This document shows, piece after piece, positions 34,021-46,680 of a stretch of DNA of 64,000 nt. The notes under the pieces were generated by a model that saw only the letters and a program-made list of their open reading frames with translations, did not search any database and was not told the origin of the DNA. This stretch comes from Daedaleopsis sinensis (taxonomy: Eukaryota; Basidiomycota; Agaricomycetes; Polyporales; Polyporaceae). The DNA is taken from NCBI GenBank assembly GCA_033807695.1, contig CM066309.1, positions 3,596,001-3,660,000 of the forward strand, in the 5' to 3' direction. The number at the start of each line of letters is the position of its first letter. Position 1 is the stretch's first letter. Made by a program: the position numbers and the translations under genes.

Positions 34021-34688
34021 CTCCGGGTGGATATCGAGTGCTAAACCGGCCAGAAACTGTACCTACAATCTCTAGTACCTCTCTTAGGACCTATCTCATT
34101 GTATAATAGACCTGAATGTATCAGTAAGGTGCATAAATGTCGCATAGATGGCCCGGGATGTCCGCTTATATAATCTTTGGTAGGCGCTCCACGGCGCTTC
34201 CCGCGAGCGACTAAATGCTAGTATACTTAAGTACTTCAAGTTTGGCCTTAGAGTCCGTACTGATGCATAAGTACTGATGATCTATTAAGTACACTAGGGC
34301 TTCAAACGAGTCTCACAGGGCTATTTATACTAGAAGTACTTAGAACTTATGTCAGTTCAAATCTTACCACTAAGTACTTACTCAGTAAGCCCATCGTTGG
34401 AGTGCTTATTCCAAGTAGTCAAGCTGAGGAGTACTAAGAAGAGTTACAAGGCCTAACTATAACTCGGGGGGCTTCAACTCAACAAGAACTACCAATCTCT
34501 TCCGCTCTACTGAGCGCCTACAGGAGGCAGATATATTACATAAGCTGGGTGTTTACTTATCGTCGAGATGGATTTAATTCAAATACTAATGCAATCACGC
34601 CTTTTGGAGCTACGCGGGGTCATCAGAGACCTACTAGAGGTCATAGATATATTTTGCGCCCGTCATACACTGGAGAGTCAGCTGAAGA

Positions 34689-34807
34689 CAACATATGTGT
34701 GTGTGCGTCGGTCGAAACAAGTGCGCCGTTAACAAATGTGTATGTGGCGGTGTCACATAAGTATAGGGAAATAAATAAATCGGCAAACAGCGCTTCATAC
34801 ATATAAC
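34689..34807 (-). repeat. Right terminal inverted repeat
   Basis: Reverse complement of the left repeat with scattered substitutions and a one-base indel. Confidence 0.8.
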
Positions 34808-35366
34808 ATAGCCAACATCGAATGGGCATTATAGCGTGTCCTGCTTCTTCCCCGTCAACTTTTATGAACGACACGGAGTCTACCATAGTTAAGTATCAGT
34901 AAACATTGAGGCGTGTTGGGGGATATTACTGACGCATGAGGTCGCATGGGGGCAGGTTGATTGTAAACTTGAGCTGTCGCTCACTGAGATGTAGCTCACC
35001 TTTCACAGTCTATTGACTCGCGCTACTCTAGTAGTGACGGCTTCGTGAACTCGATTCTAAATTAATGAGAGACTCTAGAGCAGTCGGTGTTGACGTTGGG
35101 AGCGAAATCATCCTCTTTGCACAACTGTACACACCGATCTGATGATTTGAACGAGGTCTCTCGAAAATGAGTCGCATACATAGCAGTAAGGACTATGGTT
35201 TTCTGTGAGTAAGAGCGGTGTACTCGTTGCCCTGCCAGTCGTCGACGGTGTGAAGTTAAGACATCGCGCTCCTAGACGTCTAAACGTCGCTTCCAAGTAA
35301 TCTGATGTAGTTCAGTCACCATCCGACTTTGGCCTCGTGGCCCGACTGCATGTGTTCCAACACACA
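34808..35366. other. Intergenic
   Basis: About 560 bp between the transposon and the MYND gene. AT-rich, no gene recognised. Confidence 0.5.
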
Positions 35367-36298
35367 TTATTCTGAGGTCAGTGCATGATCAGAACAACAA
35401 GCACACCGGCTTACCACTTGATGGGTCCAACCCCCGCAGCAGCACGTCGGCAGCCCCTCCAGCTTCCCGCAGCAGAACCGCATCTTCCGCCCCTCGTGCA
35501 AGTTGTCCTCGAGCTGGTCCAGGGGGTTCCGGCACGCGGGTACCGCGTTCGCGCTCGCGTTGTCGATCCCAAAGTGCTTCCAGAACGGTACACCGTCCGT
35601 GCCGTACACTTTCAGATGTGGCCGGAAGCGCACCATGAGCACGTACGCGCCCGTCCCCCAGTAGAGCTCGCCCATCTCGGTCTTGCCCATCTCTACGGCC
35701 GCAGGACGGGCATCGTTGACGGGCCGGAAGAGCATCGCGCACTCGGGATCGTCTGTCCGAGTGAGGTGTGCGCCGCGCATCACGAACTTCTTCTCGACGG
35801 GCAGGTCCGGCTCGTTCCGGTAGTCGAGTGTGATGTGGAGGAGGTGCTTGGCGGCGACGTCCGGGACTGTGGCTTTCAGGTGGAGGTAACAGGCGAGCGT
35901 CGCGTTGATGAGCGTGCTGTGGTGGAAGTCGACCCATGTCGCGAGATCGGACCATGCGTTCGGGTTTCCGGAGAGCTCAACTGCGCGGGACTTGAAGAGC
36001 TTGAAGCACATGCACGCGAGCTTGTGGCTCTCGCGCCAGTGCTTCTTCTGGCACTCTTTGGACTGCGCGTTATATTAGTAGCACCCTGCATGGTCGGATG
36101 GACATCACGCACGCAGTACGTGGCCAGACTGCAACCAGAGCACCGCAGGAGCTTGAAGCTCTGGCTCCCGCCCTCGCAGCGTCGCATCCGGAAGCAATTC
36201 TTGCAGTGCGAATGGGTATGGAGGGGCGTGGAATTGTGAAACAGTCCTTGTTCACAATGCCAGTGGTCTTCGCTTGCTGGTGCACCGTTGCTTGCCAT
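35367..36298 (-). CDS. MYND zinc-finger protein
   Basis: Exons 36298-36113 and 36062-35367 (50-nt intron inside the finger) give 293 aa. The finger reads CKNC...FKLLRCSGCSLATYC, then SKECQKKHWRESHKLAC across the splice, giving the C-C-C-C-C-C-H-C zinc set of MYND domains, which mediate protein contacts. The C-terminal ~220 residues include YWGTGAYVLMVRF and CCGKLEGLPTCCCGGW and are of unknown role. The start at 36298 was chosen because an upstream ATG is followed by a GTACGT donor and is probably in a 5'-UTR intron. The last ~17 codons are uncertain: a GTAAGC donor near 35404 and CTCAG near 35362 may define one more intron with a short different tail. Confidence 0.82.
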
Positions 36299-36733
36299 CG
36301 AGTTCTGGGGCCTAAAGTGGTGGTCGCGGAGAGAGATTGCACGATGATCTACGTACCTTATTGATCCATCTGCCACGAGGCCTCAGTACGATCGGCACTT
36401 TCTGGGCTGTCCTCCCCGGTTCGTTCAACAAACACGCCGGTTTAATTGAGGTGTCTACGTGTTTGAGAGAACGATTGGTGAGCTTTTATATACCAACGGA
36501 GACGTACACTAAGCTCAGGTGGGTATCGAATACTTATGTAGAATCACCGAGAGGTTTCCTTCTAGGAACCTCCACACGTGCCAGCTAGAACAACCTTCAA
36601 GTTGTCGCTTGAAAAGCATACGTATGCCGGAAAAATCTATTGGAGTAATTCAGCTAGATGACGAGACGTTGCCGTGATCAGGTCAGCGTTGCTCACCATG
36701 GATACTGTAGCACTATCTTCAGTAGCCCGCACT
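36299..36733. other. Intergenic
   Basis: About 435 bp containing the MYND promoter and the 3' end of the first F-box/WD40 gene. No gene is seen. Confidence 0.5.
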
Positions 36734-39410
36734 CTAAACCTCTACCCCCTTGGTCTCCTCCGTCACGGTATTCGATAGAATCTCCTCCATCTTCCTCACG
36801 CACACCGTGCCATTCTCTGCGCCAGAAGCGAGAATCTTTCCATCCGCTGAGATAACCACATGTGTCACCGCTGCCTCGTGCTCCGTGAAGGTTCGGACGC
36901 AATCTCCACCCTCCGTCCGCCACAACCGCACCGTGCCGTCCGCGGAAGCGGTAGCGACGTAGTCTCCTCGAGGGGTGAATGCAAACGCATTGACGGTCCC
37001 GTCGTGGCCTTCGAGTAGAACACTCCGAGCACGGGGTCGGCCTGTCCGTCGGGCTTCCGAGAGTTTGAACACGCGCACAGTCCAAGGGCTCAGCGGGCCT
37101 CGAACGGACTCCGACGAGCCGTATTCTGGAGATATCCAGGCGAGGCACAGTCCTGAGCGGGAGAACGCGATGGACGACGTGCCGGAGGATAGTTCAGATG
37201 CGTGCGAGAGCTTCCACGGACGGCGCACTGGAGCACCCGTTTCGACATCCCACCGCCATACCACACCGCGGTTTGACACGCCGACAAGATGGCGGAGATT
37301 GTGGTTAGTCTCGTCTGGGTGATCGAATGTGGCGGACAAGAGGTACTCCGGGGTCACGGGACAGGGTTCCAACTCGGAGCTGTGAGCTGAGAATGATGGA
37401 AAAGTGAATCGGGAATGAAGGGTAGGGGCGGCCTCGGGCACGATGTTCCATACGAGCACCATCCCTGGGGTATGCCAGTCAGCAAGCTGTCGCTCGTCTG
37501 GAGAGACGGCGAATGAGCCGACACGAAGCCTAGAACTTGAAGATGCGGGATGGACCTGAGCGGGGATGCTCGGGACTCTGATCTCTAGTGGACCCCACAT
37601 ACGGATTTTGTTTGTGGAGATTGCACGCACACCACCGTCGGTGGAGAAGTATAGGATTATGGGAGGTGAGCCGCAGATGACATGAGTGAGAAGCTCATAG
37701 CCATCGTCAGAAGGCAATGCGGAGAAACTGAGGTAGTCGTCATGGTCCCCATGAACAATGCCTAGTACAGTTGGCCTGCAGGGGCCACTGGCTGGGAGAG
37801 TGACAGTGAAGTAGGGACCATGATGCTTCGAGATGTAGGGGTGCGTCCATCCAGGTGCGTCGGGGGCCAGGGCTCTTCTCATGGATTGGAGACCTTTATA
37901 TTCGATGTCCCAGAAATATATGTAGTCCCTGCTGCAGCTGCCTACGAGCCCGCCTGCAGGATCAGCGACAAGCGTGACTATCCTCTCATGATGAGGCTGA
38001 GTCCGATATGTCCAGCGGGACTTAGCGTGTTCTGCCGCAGTAAACCCCGCCATTAGCCTCTACAATGATGTCCTAGGGATGTGTAGGCTCACCAACGTCC
38101 GAAACTACGCGGCACAGTGAACGTCCCATGGACTTGGGTAAGTACCCCTGGATAGCCAACGTCCAGCGGTTGCTGTGCTTCTGAGAGGCTCGAGGTAATA
38201 GAATCCCAATGTCACGAAGATGTGGGTGCCGGTCTCTCGCAACGGTGAAATTTAGATCTAATGTCTCCCACTGCCGCCTCGAAGAGAGCAACTTTTCGTC
38301 GAAAAGATATTTTGACAGTTGAAGCGAGCTGAACTGTGTTAGATCAATGTTAACTCTTGAGACCGTGGGCGGTAATAGGACTTCAATGATGCGCCCGAGA
38401 TAACCTATATCGATGTAGGGTGTTTGAAATAGGTTGTTTATCCTGGCCATCATCGTCAATGTCACTAGGCAGCAGTAGGGAGTGAGTGATTCCTGAGGAA
38501 TAGCTTCATGTGCTAACAAGTGCATGGTTGTTTTTAAGGACATTTCATATCGGGGGCAAACAATAGAACTCACGTTCCATGGAAGACCAGTTATCTGTTC
38601 CGGCGATCTCCTTCACATTGACTGCAAGGTGCCTCACATGGGGAGCCACAGCTATCTCCAGTATACGCAGAAGCGACTGGTATGGAGTATAATGATGGTA
38701 AACATTGTGAATCTGCAACACACTGCTCAACATCGATTATTGAACGTCCGGTACCTAAACACGCCCCACTGTACCTGCAGAACTGAGAGCCGGAGCTGAA
38801 AGACCAGGCGATCCAGAAGATGGTCCAAGTACATGCCTTTCTTGCTAATGTTGATATCCCTTGCCTGCAGCGACCGAAGGGCAGGAAGGGCGAGAAGAAG
38901 TCTAACGAGATCTGTCAGGTGTTCGACATTAATATTGACGAGACTGAGGTCGTGGATGATCGAGTGCCGCGAAAGAGAAGCGAGAACGACGGTTCGCATT
39001 TGAAGAGTAGAGTGGGGGGCGCCAATATTGCCGCGAAAGGTCCAGCTGCACAGATTATGAAGGAAGGGGAGGAGAACGAGGGGTGCAGAGTTGAAGATCT
39101 CACTGCCTGGTTTGTACTCGATTAGTCCGGAGGACAGTGATGATAGATCCCCCTCCAGATTGACAGATCGAACGAGATGTGGGAGTATTGGGGAAGAAAG
39201 GAGAACACCGCGGAGAGATCCCAGTCTCTTCATGTCCACGATACGGACCGTGCGGAATAGATGAGTGCGAGATCGAGCCAGCCAGGCTTGACAAACCAGG
39301 GCGCAGTGCTGGAGGGATGATTCAACGTCTTGGTCCTCGGCAAGTCGGTCTATGACGTTCTCCGCTACCTCGACGGGGACCCTGGCCTTCATATGCAGAG
39401 TGGGATGCAT
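36734..39410 (-). CDS. F-box/leucine-rich/WD40 fusion protein, paralog 1
   Basis: Four exons, read downward: 39410-38775, 38712-38574, 38512-38093, 38031-36734, giving 830 aa. The N-terminal F-box-like motif reads VPVEVAENVIDRLAEDQDVE, then HCALVCQAWLARSRTHLFRT. A leucine-rich middle (LLALPALRSLQARDI, MYLDHLLDRL) spans exons 1-3. Exon 4 is a WD40-type beta-propeller whose clearest repeats are LEGHDGTVNAFAFTPRGDYV...DGTVRLW and FTEHEAAVTHVVISADGKIL. The last intron is 61 nt. Unlike its paralogs, its old acceptor site (AG near the GGGTTTACT start) has been lost and the next GCGGCAG keeps frame. F-box plus WD40 points to an SCF substrate receptor. It lies next to a broken G-alpha gene. Confidence 0.82.
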
Positions 39411-39624
39411 GGGTTCGCATGAAAGGCCGGTAGAAGAAGTCGATTTGCTATCGCACATCGATGCCACCGAATCCAAGGAACATGGCGTTTATTGAAGCGG
39501 TGGCAGGAAGCCGGGCCAGACAGATCCGAGCGCTCCTGAAGGTGGCATACGGCAAGTAGACAGAACGCAATCTACTGAGATAGAGCTGATTGAGCAGGTC
39601 GCTATGGACACATGAACGAACACG

Positions 39625-41535
39625 CAACACTGTCACGCAAGGACTGCCCGAAATCTCTGAAGACGGTCCTAGAGAACACCGTTCGAGTCGTCACGCACCG
39701 TCGATGCCAATGTGTTCGTGTCCTGCTGCACGGTCATTGCTCTGCCTCCTAACACAGACCCTGCCACTCACGCCCGGTGTCGTCATGCATCCCGGTTGCA
39801 TCGGGTACTCCCGCTGCTAGTCTCTGAACCTCTCGTGCATGGCCAGCGCCCTCCACATTGTCGAAGAAGACAAGTTATGCACAGCGCGCAACCGGGCCAG
39901 ACACTGGGCAAGTCCCTGGTGGCCTTGATGCGGAGGACGCACGGATGGTGATGAGTTTTCGAGCAGGTCCTGAATCCGATGGCTCGTAGTCGCATCGGGC
40001 GATACGCGCGATGTCTCCCAAAAGCTGTAGAGCGTGACAGACGTCGCATCAGTCGCCGTCCAGATCCGTGAGCCTGACAAAAACATGCTACTCACTACCC
40101 CGTCGCGAGGTCGCAAGCTCCATCCGCATCTTCGCTGGATCCGGGCTGAGGAGCCACGGCGCCAGCATTTGCTCATCGCTCGCGCGATGATCTCCGTCGC
40201 GTCGCCCACTCGGACATGTCGCCTGGCGGGGGGACTGCTCCTACTGCAGGTGCCCGCAGCACGATCTACGTCGTGCAGAGGGGCGGGGCGGAGGCAGAGC
40301 AGGGCGCAGGTGTCGCCGGACTGGATGCGGAATGGTGCGGATGCTTCGTTTGTAGGGCTGCTGTCGATGCTACTGTTTCTGCCGGGAGCCGGAGAGGTGA
40401 TTGGACGGGCGAAGAGAGAGGATGCGGTGAGGTCGAGTGCGCCATCGTTTTGCCCGTGGAGCTTGAGCTGGACGATGGTGCGTGAAGATGCGCGATCCGA
40501 ATTCCATATTTCGGAGCGAACACTGATTGGGTATCTGGAGACAAAGTGGATATCAGCATAGCTGAGCCGAAACACAAAGTACAACACGTCTCCGTGCGGA
40601 TCAATATCTACAGGCTTGTTCCGAAGCGAGACTGGTCGCGATAGACACGTTCTTTTGAGCATAGTAGATCGACCTGAGAAAATGGCACATGATAAGTTAT
40701 AGTTTCACTGCAAAGGTTGAAGACGTGCCAGTATGAACGAAGGTACGAATTGAGAGACATCGTCGCATGTCAGGGATAGAACAGTAGCACAACAACATGC
40801 AACCTTTGTGTGCGAAAGCGTGGTCTACTACCAGCATAGCATATCAGGGTGGACGAGTTCAATGTCTCGTGCAGTGAGCGTCTTATAGCACGGGGAAACT
40901 GGCCGATGGGCTCTGTCTCAGTGGCTCTTGCGAGGGTATGTATACTGCAAATTAGGAGCTGCAAGAAGAGGATAGGGCAAGATCGAGGCTCGCGACACGC
41001 ATTCAGATCACTGGGCGGGAGTAGGGAACGGACAGACACGTCCTGACTGGTATTGTCCACTCCGTAGCAATGGATGCAGGGGAGCTGTTCTCGGGCGTAA
41101 CTTGAATGTTCGGAGAAACAGACGAGTAGTGTCCTGCAGGGCAGACAGTACAGAACATGCAGGAGTCAATGGGGACTCCCGTGCCAACCGTCACACTCAG
41201 ACTCTACTCAGTGTTCGCCAGGAAGGTAGGAATAGACGACTGGGTCCAGGGGTACGTGCCCGTGCGTCCTACTCGCGTCCGCCTGCGAATCGAGCACCCG
41301 GGGACGAGCACAAGTAGGCCGACTGGTTCAATCCAAAGCGTCGGGGGTCGTATGTGACACCTGATTATCGTTGCGAATATCCAGAGAAGGACGAGAGAAG
41401 AGGGCACCGGTTGGAATATTGAAGGGAGAGCACGTACCCAGTTCGCTCCGTGCGAGGAGCTGGTGCCAGTACTTGCTGTTCTGCGTCTTTTACGCAGAGC
41501 ACTGAAGATCTATTCGCGTTGGCACTCGTTGCCTA
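39625..41535 (-). pseudogene. G-protein alpha subunit pseudogene, module copy 1
   Basis: DNA-level similarity to the intact G-alpha gene at 52495-55998 runs through in order. The final exon lies near 39650-39730 and exon 7 near 39880-39905. Exon 4 and the exon-3 end lie near 39980-40140, and the exon-3 start near 40280-40560. Long intron 1 pieces are at 41100-41330, and exon 1 with its donor near 41420-41530. The block with switch II (DVGG) and NKxD, exons 5-6, is largely deleted, and frames are broken, so it cannot make a working GTPase. The order and the ~0.2-kb gap to the F-box/WD40 gene match the other modules. Confidence 0.8.
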
Positions 41536-42949
41536 GTACTCGTAAGTCCTGGTAGTAGCGAAGGGAAGTTGGCGGGACTCGGAAGGTGGGCGTTGTTGAG
41601 AAAGGAGGCGCTGGGCTGACAGGTGACGTCATCCAAGGCGCCTAACCGCGAGTTGCACTTTTTTTGCCGCCCACTGCCTCACTGAGGCTGGGACGAAGCT
41701 CTTAGCTCAGCTTAGCTCTCGTCTTCCTGGCCGACGCTCTCAAAGTTACTCTTCCATCCTCCATTTTGCTCGCTGATAGCTAACTAGTCTACTTCCCTCT
41801 GCGCTCAAGCTCAAGACCCTGCCGCGTTGGCTCTCTAGATCTGGCTTGGACGGTGACTACGGCCACAGCGGCCAGATGGCAGCCGAATCCCCGCCCGGTC
41901 AATGCAACGGACCTGTGCCCACTCGCCTCGCGGCCCACAAGCTATTCGCATCGATGATCAAGATCAGTGTGGTGTCGTTGCCTGCGGGACTCGTGCACAC
42001 CTTCCGCGACAACTACGACGACCCGCATCTCGCGCTCGCGCTCGCGATGTTTGACCACGCACGCAACCACTCTGCCGCCTCTTTCGTGTTCGGGTGCACG
42101 ACATCTTGTGCTCGTTTTCGCTTACACTCCGCCCTCCTTCACTTGGACGTGAACTCCGCTCGCGAGTCACACCATACGCGTTCGCAGACTCTTTCGGTCC
42201 ATGCAGACCGACATGGACCGTCGATCCTCCCAGCTGCAAGCCTGGCTGCGCTGGTAGAGGAGCGTGCAACGCCCGTCTACACGCTGCAAATTATACGAGA
42301 CCACCGCTCGTCCCCTTGTATGGTCCACTCTTGCCTCCAACGGTACGCACGTCGTTCGAGCTGTGTTGCCGCTCCGTGCCCCGTGCGCGCCGCACATCAT
42401 CGACTTCCGAAATACTAGGCTGACGGGGAATTGGACACTCGGGGCGCTGACTCGCACAGTCCTGCGCCAGGACCACTGCTGACATCCGAGTTGTAGAGCC
42501 CGAGTCCGAGTCCCTCCGAGTCCACTTCCCCCAGACTCACACGAGGACTCGTCGTCCCCGTTAGTTCTCACTCATGTGCATGTGCACGACACCGGCCGTC
42601 GTATGGTTCATGGAGGGATTGTCTGAGTGCGAGAGCGCACTTTCGGAGCCTAGGCGCACGCCGTAGCCACGTGCCCCGCGCTCGCCCGCCGACCTGTCGA
42701 CCGGCGCAGAGCACGGACGCGGCACCCGGTGATGTCTGCTCTATAGCTAGTATGTTCTTGTCGCATATGACCGAAGGCATCCATTTGTACTCGAAGAACG
42801 GGACGTGTCAAATTCAGCTTGGCTTTCCTATCGCTCACTACCTCCTGTCGGGTGGTTTCAGTGCATGGACTGACTGCCACAAGTAGTACAGGTTGGTGTT
42901 ACTCACTGTGGCTCCCATATGTCGTCTTTAGTAGCCTGCACAGGAAGCT
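41536..42949. other. Module-upstream block, partly duplicated
   Basis: No intact gene. The first ~170 bp are a duplicated block (separate entry). Plus-strand open frames at 41846-42423 have coding-like composition but no recognised family. Weak resemblance to 48480-48830 suggests a decayed third partner of the module. Confidence 0.4.
41551..41700 (+). repeat. Duplicated upstream block, copy at 41.6 kb
   Basis: Aligns with 47135-47275. Shared landmarks in order are GGGCGTTGTTG, GCGCTG, GCTGACA, GACGTCATC, AGGCGCCT and TGCCGCCCACTG. It contains a perfect CRE-type TGACGTCA at 41624-41631, about 90 bp beyond the G-alpha exon-1 remnant, consistent with a decayed promoter. Confidence 0.7.
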
Positions 42950-45628
42950 CTACCCCTCCCTCTCCTCCGTGCTCGACAGTATCTCCTCCATCTTCCGCAC
43001 GCACACCGTCCCATTCTCTGCTCCGGATGCGAGGATCTTCCCGTTGGCCGAGATAACGACATGCGTCACCGCCGCCTCGTGCTCCGTGAAGGCGCGGACG
43101 CATTCTCCATCCTCCGTCCTCCAAAGCCGCACCGTGCAGTCTGCGGACGCGGTCGCGATGTAGTCGCCTCGAGGAGTGAACGCAAACGCGTTGACTGCCC
43201 CATCGTGTCCTTCGAGCACGACACTCCGTGCACGGGGTCCGTCTGTCCGTCGAAATTCGGAGAGGTTGAGGATGCGCACTGTCGAAGGCCCTGGAGACGA
43301 GCGCTGGTCCGGACATATCCAGGCCAGGCACAGGCCTGAGCGGGAGAATGCGATAGACGAGGTGCCGGAGGAGAGTTCAGATGCGTGCGCGTGCGATAGC
43401 CTCCACGGACGGCGCACTGGAGCACCTGTGTCGACGTCCCACCGCCACACTGCACCGCGGTTCGACACGCCGACAAGATGGCGCGGACTCGGAGTGGTCC
43501 CGTCCGGATGATCGAATGTTGCGGCCAGGAGGAACTCCGGGGCGGGACCGGGCTGCTCGCAGGTGTGGGCGGAGAATGTCGGGAATGTGAATCGCGAATG
43601 AAGCATCGGAGCTTCAGGGGCGGTGTCCCAAATGAGCACCATCCCGGGGGTGTGCCAGTCCGCAAGCCATAGCTCGTCTGCGGTGACGGCAAATGAGCCG
43701 GCGCGAAGTTCCGACGATGTGGGATGGACCTGAGCGGGAATACTCGGCTGGATATACAATTCAATGGCCTGCATCCCACGGACGTACACCACTGCGACCA
43801 CACCGTCAGTGGAGATGCAAAGGAGCTTGTGAGGCCCGGGTAAATCGCAGATGACGTGACTTAGAAATTCCCCAAAATCGGCGTTGAACGGTAACAGGAC
43901 GGAGAACCTGCAGTGGTCACCGGAAATATGAACAATTCCGACGGATGCCTTCCAGGGGCTGCTGGCTGGGAGGATGAAGTCGAAGTCTCGAGCATGGCCG
44001 TGTTTCGACATGTAGAGGGGAACGAAGAAAGGTCGCTGAGGCCCCCTCGCGGCTTTTGACACGGATTGAAGACCCTCATATCCGATGTCCCAGAAATATA
44101 TGCAGTCTGAGTTGCAGCTCACTATCCGTCCGCCTGCAGGATCAGCGACAAGCATTGCCAGACTTTTGTGATGATGCTGATACGTCGAGCGGGACGTAGG
44201 GTGTTCTGCCATCGTAGACCCCACTATCAGACTCCAGAATTATGTACTGGAGATATGTAGACTAACCTGCGGTCGAAACGACGTTGCATAGTGAACGTGC
44301 CATTGACTTGGGTAAACAGGCCTCAATGGCCAACGTCCAGCGATCGATGAGTTTCTGTGAGGCTCGAGGCAATACGATCCCAATGTCGTGAATATGTGGG
44401 TGACAGTCCCTAGCAACAGTCAAACTTTCATCCAACTTCTCCCACTGCCGCCTCGCAGCGACCGATTCAATTTCGAAGAGATGTTTTGACAGTCGAAGCG
44501 AGCTGAACTGCGTTAGATCAATGTTAACCCTCAAGACCGTGGGAGGTAGAAGGACTTCAATGATATGTGCGAAATATCCTATATCAAAGTTGCGTGCACT
44601 GTCACCATATGGGCTGTTCACCATGACCATCAATGTCAATGCCGCGAGGCTGCGATAGGGAGTAAGTGATTCCAGAGGAATAGCTTCGTGTGCTACCAAA
44701 ACACATGGTTATTCAGAGTTTGAATTAAATCAGGCACTAATAATGAAACTCACGTTTTATGTCAAACCATTCAGAGTCCAAGTGTTGGTGTTGTGCGACG
44801 AGCGCGTACACATCGACTGCAAGGTGCTTCACATGGGCAGCCGTAGCTTTCCCCATTATTCCCAGAAGAGACAAAGATGAGGGGTAGTAAGGCCAGTGGC
44901 GGACATTGAAAATCTGCAATGCGCTGCTCAGCATATTTGTTGAACATACGAGAGAACATGATGTTTACTTGCAGAGCAGATAGTCGGAATCGACTCGCAA
45001 GGCGGTCGAGAAGACGGTCCAGGTACATCCCCGCATTTTCAATAAGAATATCCCTGGTATGCAGCGACTGAAGGGCAGGAAGGGCGAGTAGGAGTCTAAC
45101 GAGATCTGTCATGCGCTGGAAAGTGATATTGACAAGACTGAGGTCGTTAATCACCGAGTGTAGCGGGAGGCATGAGAGAACGATAGTGGGCATTTGAAGA
45201 ATACAGAGTCCGAAATCCATATTTCCGCCAAAGGTCCAGCTGCGCACATGAGGAAGGAGCGGGAGGAGAACGAGTGGCGCAGAATTGAAGATGCCGCTTG
45301 TGATCCACTGGGAGCTTGGTCCCGGGCCCCAGGCCGTCACCCTGGTCGATTCTATGCGCTTCGCGGCTGCCTCAATATCAACGCACTGAACCAGTAGTCG
45401 CAGCGTTAAGTTGGATGCGAGACTACAGTAAAGAGATCTCAAGCTCTTCAGGTCCACGATACGGACCGTGTGGAAGAGATGAGTGCGGCTTCGAGGGAGC
45501 CAGGCTTGACAAACAAGGGCACAGTTCCGGAGAGATTCTTCAGCACGATGGTCGTCGGCGAGTTGGTCTATGACGTTCTCCGCCACCTCGACGGGGACTC
45601 GGGGCTTCAGATGTAGAGCAGAATGCAT
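42950..45628 (-). CDS. F-box/leucine-rich/WD40 fusion protein, paralog 2
   Basis: Four exons, read downward: 45628-44969, 44913-44754, 44692-44267, 44223-42950. Introns are 55, 61 and 43 nt and the product is 839 aa. The layout matches paralog 1: F-box VPVEVAENVIDQLADDHRAE, then NCALVCQAWLPRSRTHLFHT; leucine-rich middle LLLALPALQSLHTRDI; WD40 part with LEGHDGAVNAFAFTPRGDYI, TVRLW and HEAAVTHVVISANGKIL. The 43-nt last intron (GTTAGT...GATAG) joins the parts in frame (phase 1) exactly as in paralog 3, so the two halves are one gene. Expected to be an SCF receptor by architecture. Intact, and adjacent to a heavily deleted G-alpha copy. Confidence 0.82.
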
Positions 45629-45854
45629 GAGGGAGTATGCAGGAGCAGCGGAAGAAGCTGACTTGCCCAGATTGCTATCATCGATCGATACCCGAATCCT
45701 CCAAGGAACCCGGCGCCTATAGAAGAGGTTCCAAACCGAACCGGTTCACAAGCAAGAGAAGTCGTTGAAAGACTGAGGCGTGCGGGGATGTAGTAGTATA
45801 CAAAGAATGTAGGGGGTACTACTGCAGATTATGATAGTACATGAACGAACGCGC

Positions 45855-46680
45855 GAGCAACCATTAAAATCCGCCCACTGAAAGATGGCAGCAGAGAACA
45901 TCGTCGCGTACCGACGCAAGCATGACACATTCGTAAGCCACCCAAGCCGAGGCCTGGCAGTCACAATCGCCGGCCTCCTGTACCCATGAAGCATCTGTCC
46001 TGGCAGCGGCCGCTGCTAGTCTTTGGCACTTCTGTTGCAGGTCTTCAACGCCATGATAGTCGATCTGATCTATATACAGTAGGTACCTGTTCTGGACGTC
46101 GTTCGCGATCTCTGACCGAGCCGATCATCTGATTCGTGAGTACTTGAGTGATCAAACAGTTGGGTGATTCCATGGGCATGAACATGAGCACGTGCAGCAC
46201 ATCGTGCATACGGGTCAAAACTGAGGGACGTGCGTAAGGTGAGCGAGATGGCGCCATGTAAGATGAGCGCAACACATCGTGACGTACGGGAATCAGACTG
46301 GCTGAGACAGCTTGAAGCTGTGATCATGGTAAGGGTAGGATAGTCGTGCTTTGTAATATATACCGAGTGTGTTGAACTCGAAGGCAGAATAGAACGGGGC
46401 TAGCACAAAGGTGATACGTGGAGTGTACCCCGGGCCCCTAAGGCTCGCGTCCAGCACCAAATTCGAGGACCCGAGGCCACGGCGCGCATGTAGATGGCCT
46501 GTACGAACGTCGGGTGTTGCCCAGGAGGCCTGACCGTTGTTGGGAGCATCCCACGAAAGCATAAGAGACGTTTAAGGGGAGGGTACGCACCGGATTCACA
46601 TTTCACGAGGCACCCTCGAGCTTTATCCGTCCTTAGATCTCATCGAGGACCCGAAGTGCCTGTCTCCGTCACTGGGTGCC
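45855..46680 (-). pseudogene. G-protein alpha subunit pseudogene, module copy 2
   Basis: Only about 0.8 kb remains of a 3.5-kb gene. The last exon is visible near 45868-45935 (AAATCCGCCCACTGAA...CGTCGCGTACCGACGCAAGC against the intact 52500-52555). An exon 8-9 stretch lies near 46010-46055, and exon 1 near 46600-46640 (CTCGAGCTTTATCCG shared with 55837-55851). All GTPase motifs are gone. It lies 0.23 kb upstream of F-box/WD40 paralog 2 on the same strand. Confidence 0.75.

Larger units (their letters stand above)
33904..34807. mobile_element. Non-autonomous transposon (MITE-like) with long terminal inverted repeats
   Basis: About 117 bp at 33904-34020 is repeated in inverse orientation at 34689-34807 with few mismatches. 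The shared core includes ACCGCCACATACACA, TTGTTAACGGCGCACTTGTT and TCGAC. The ~670-bp interior is AT-richer than its surroundings and has no credible coding region, though it is rich in AGTACTT-type words. No clear target-site duplication is visible, so the outer borders are approximate. The superfamily cannot be set. Confidence 0.8.

Noticed and set aside
39817..40662. 281-aa open frame as a functional protein
   Set aside because: It reads through a decayed G-alpha copy. Exons with switch II and NKxD are deleted.
40770..41407. Small open frames at 40.8-41.4 kb as genes
   Set aside because: They match parts of the long first intron of the intact G-alpha gene, so they are intron relics.
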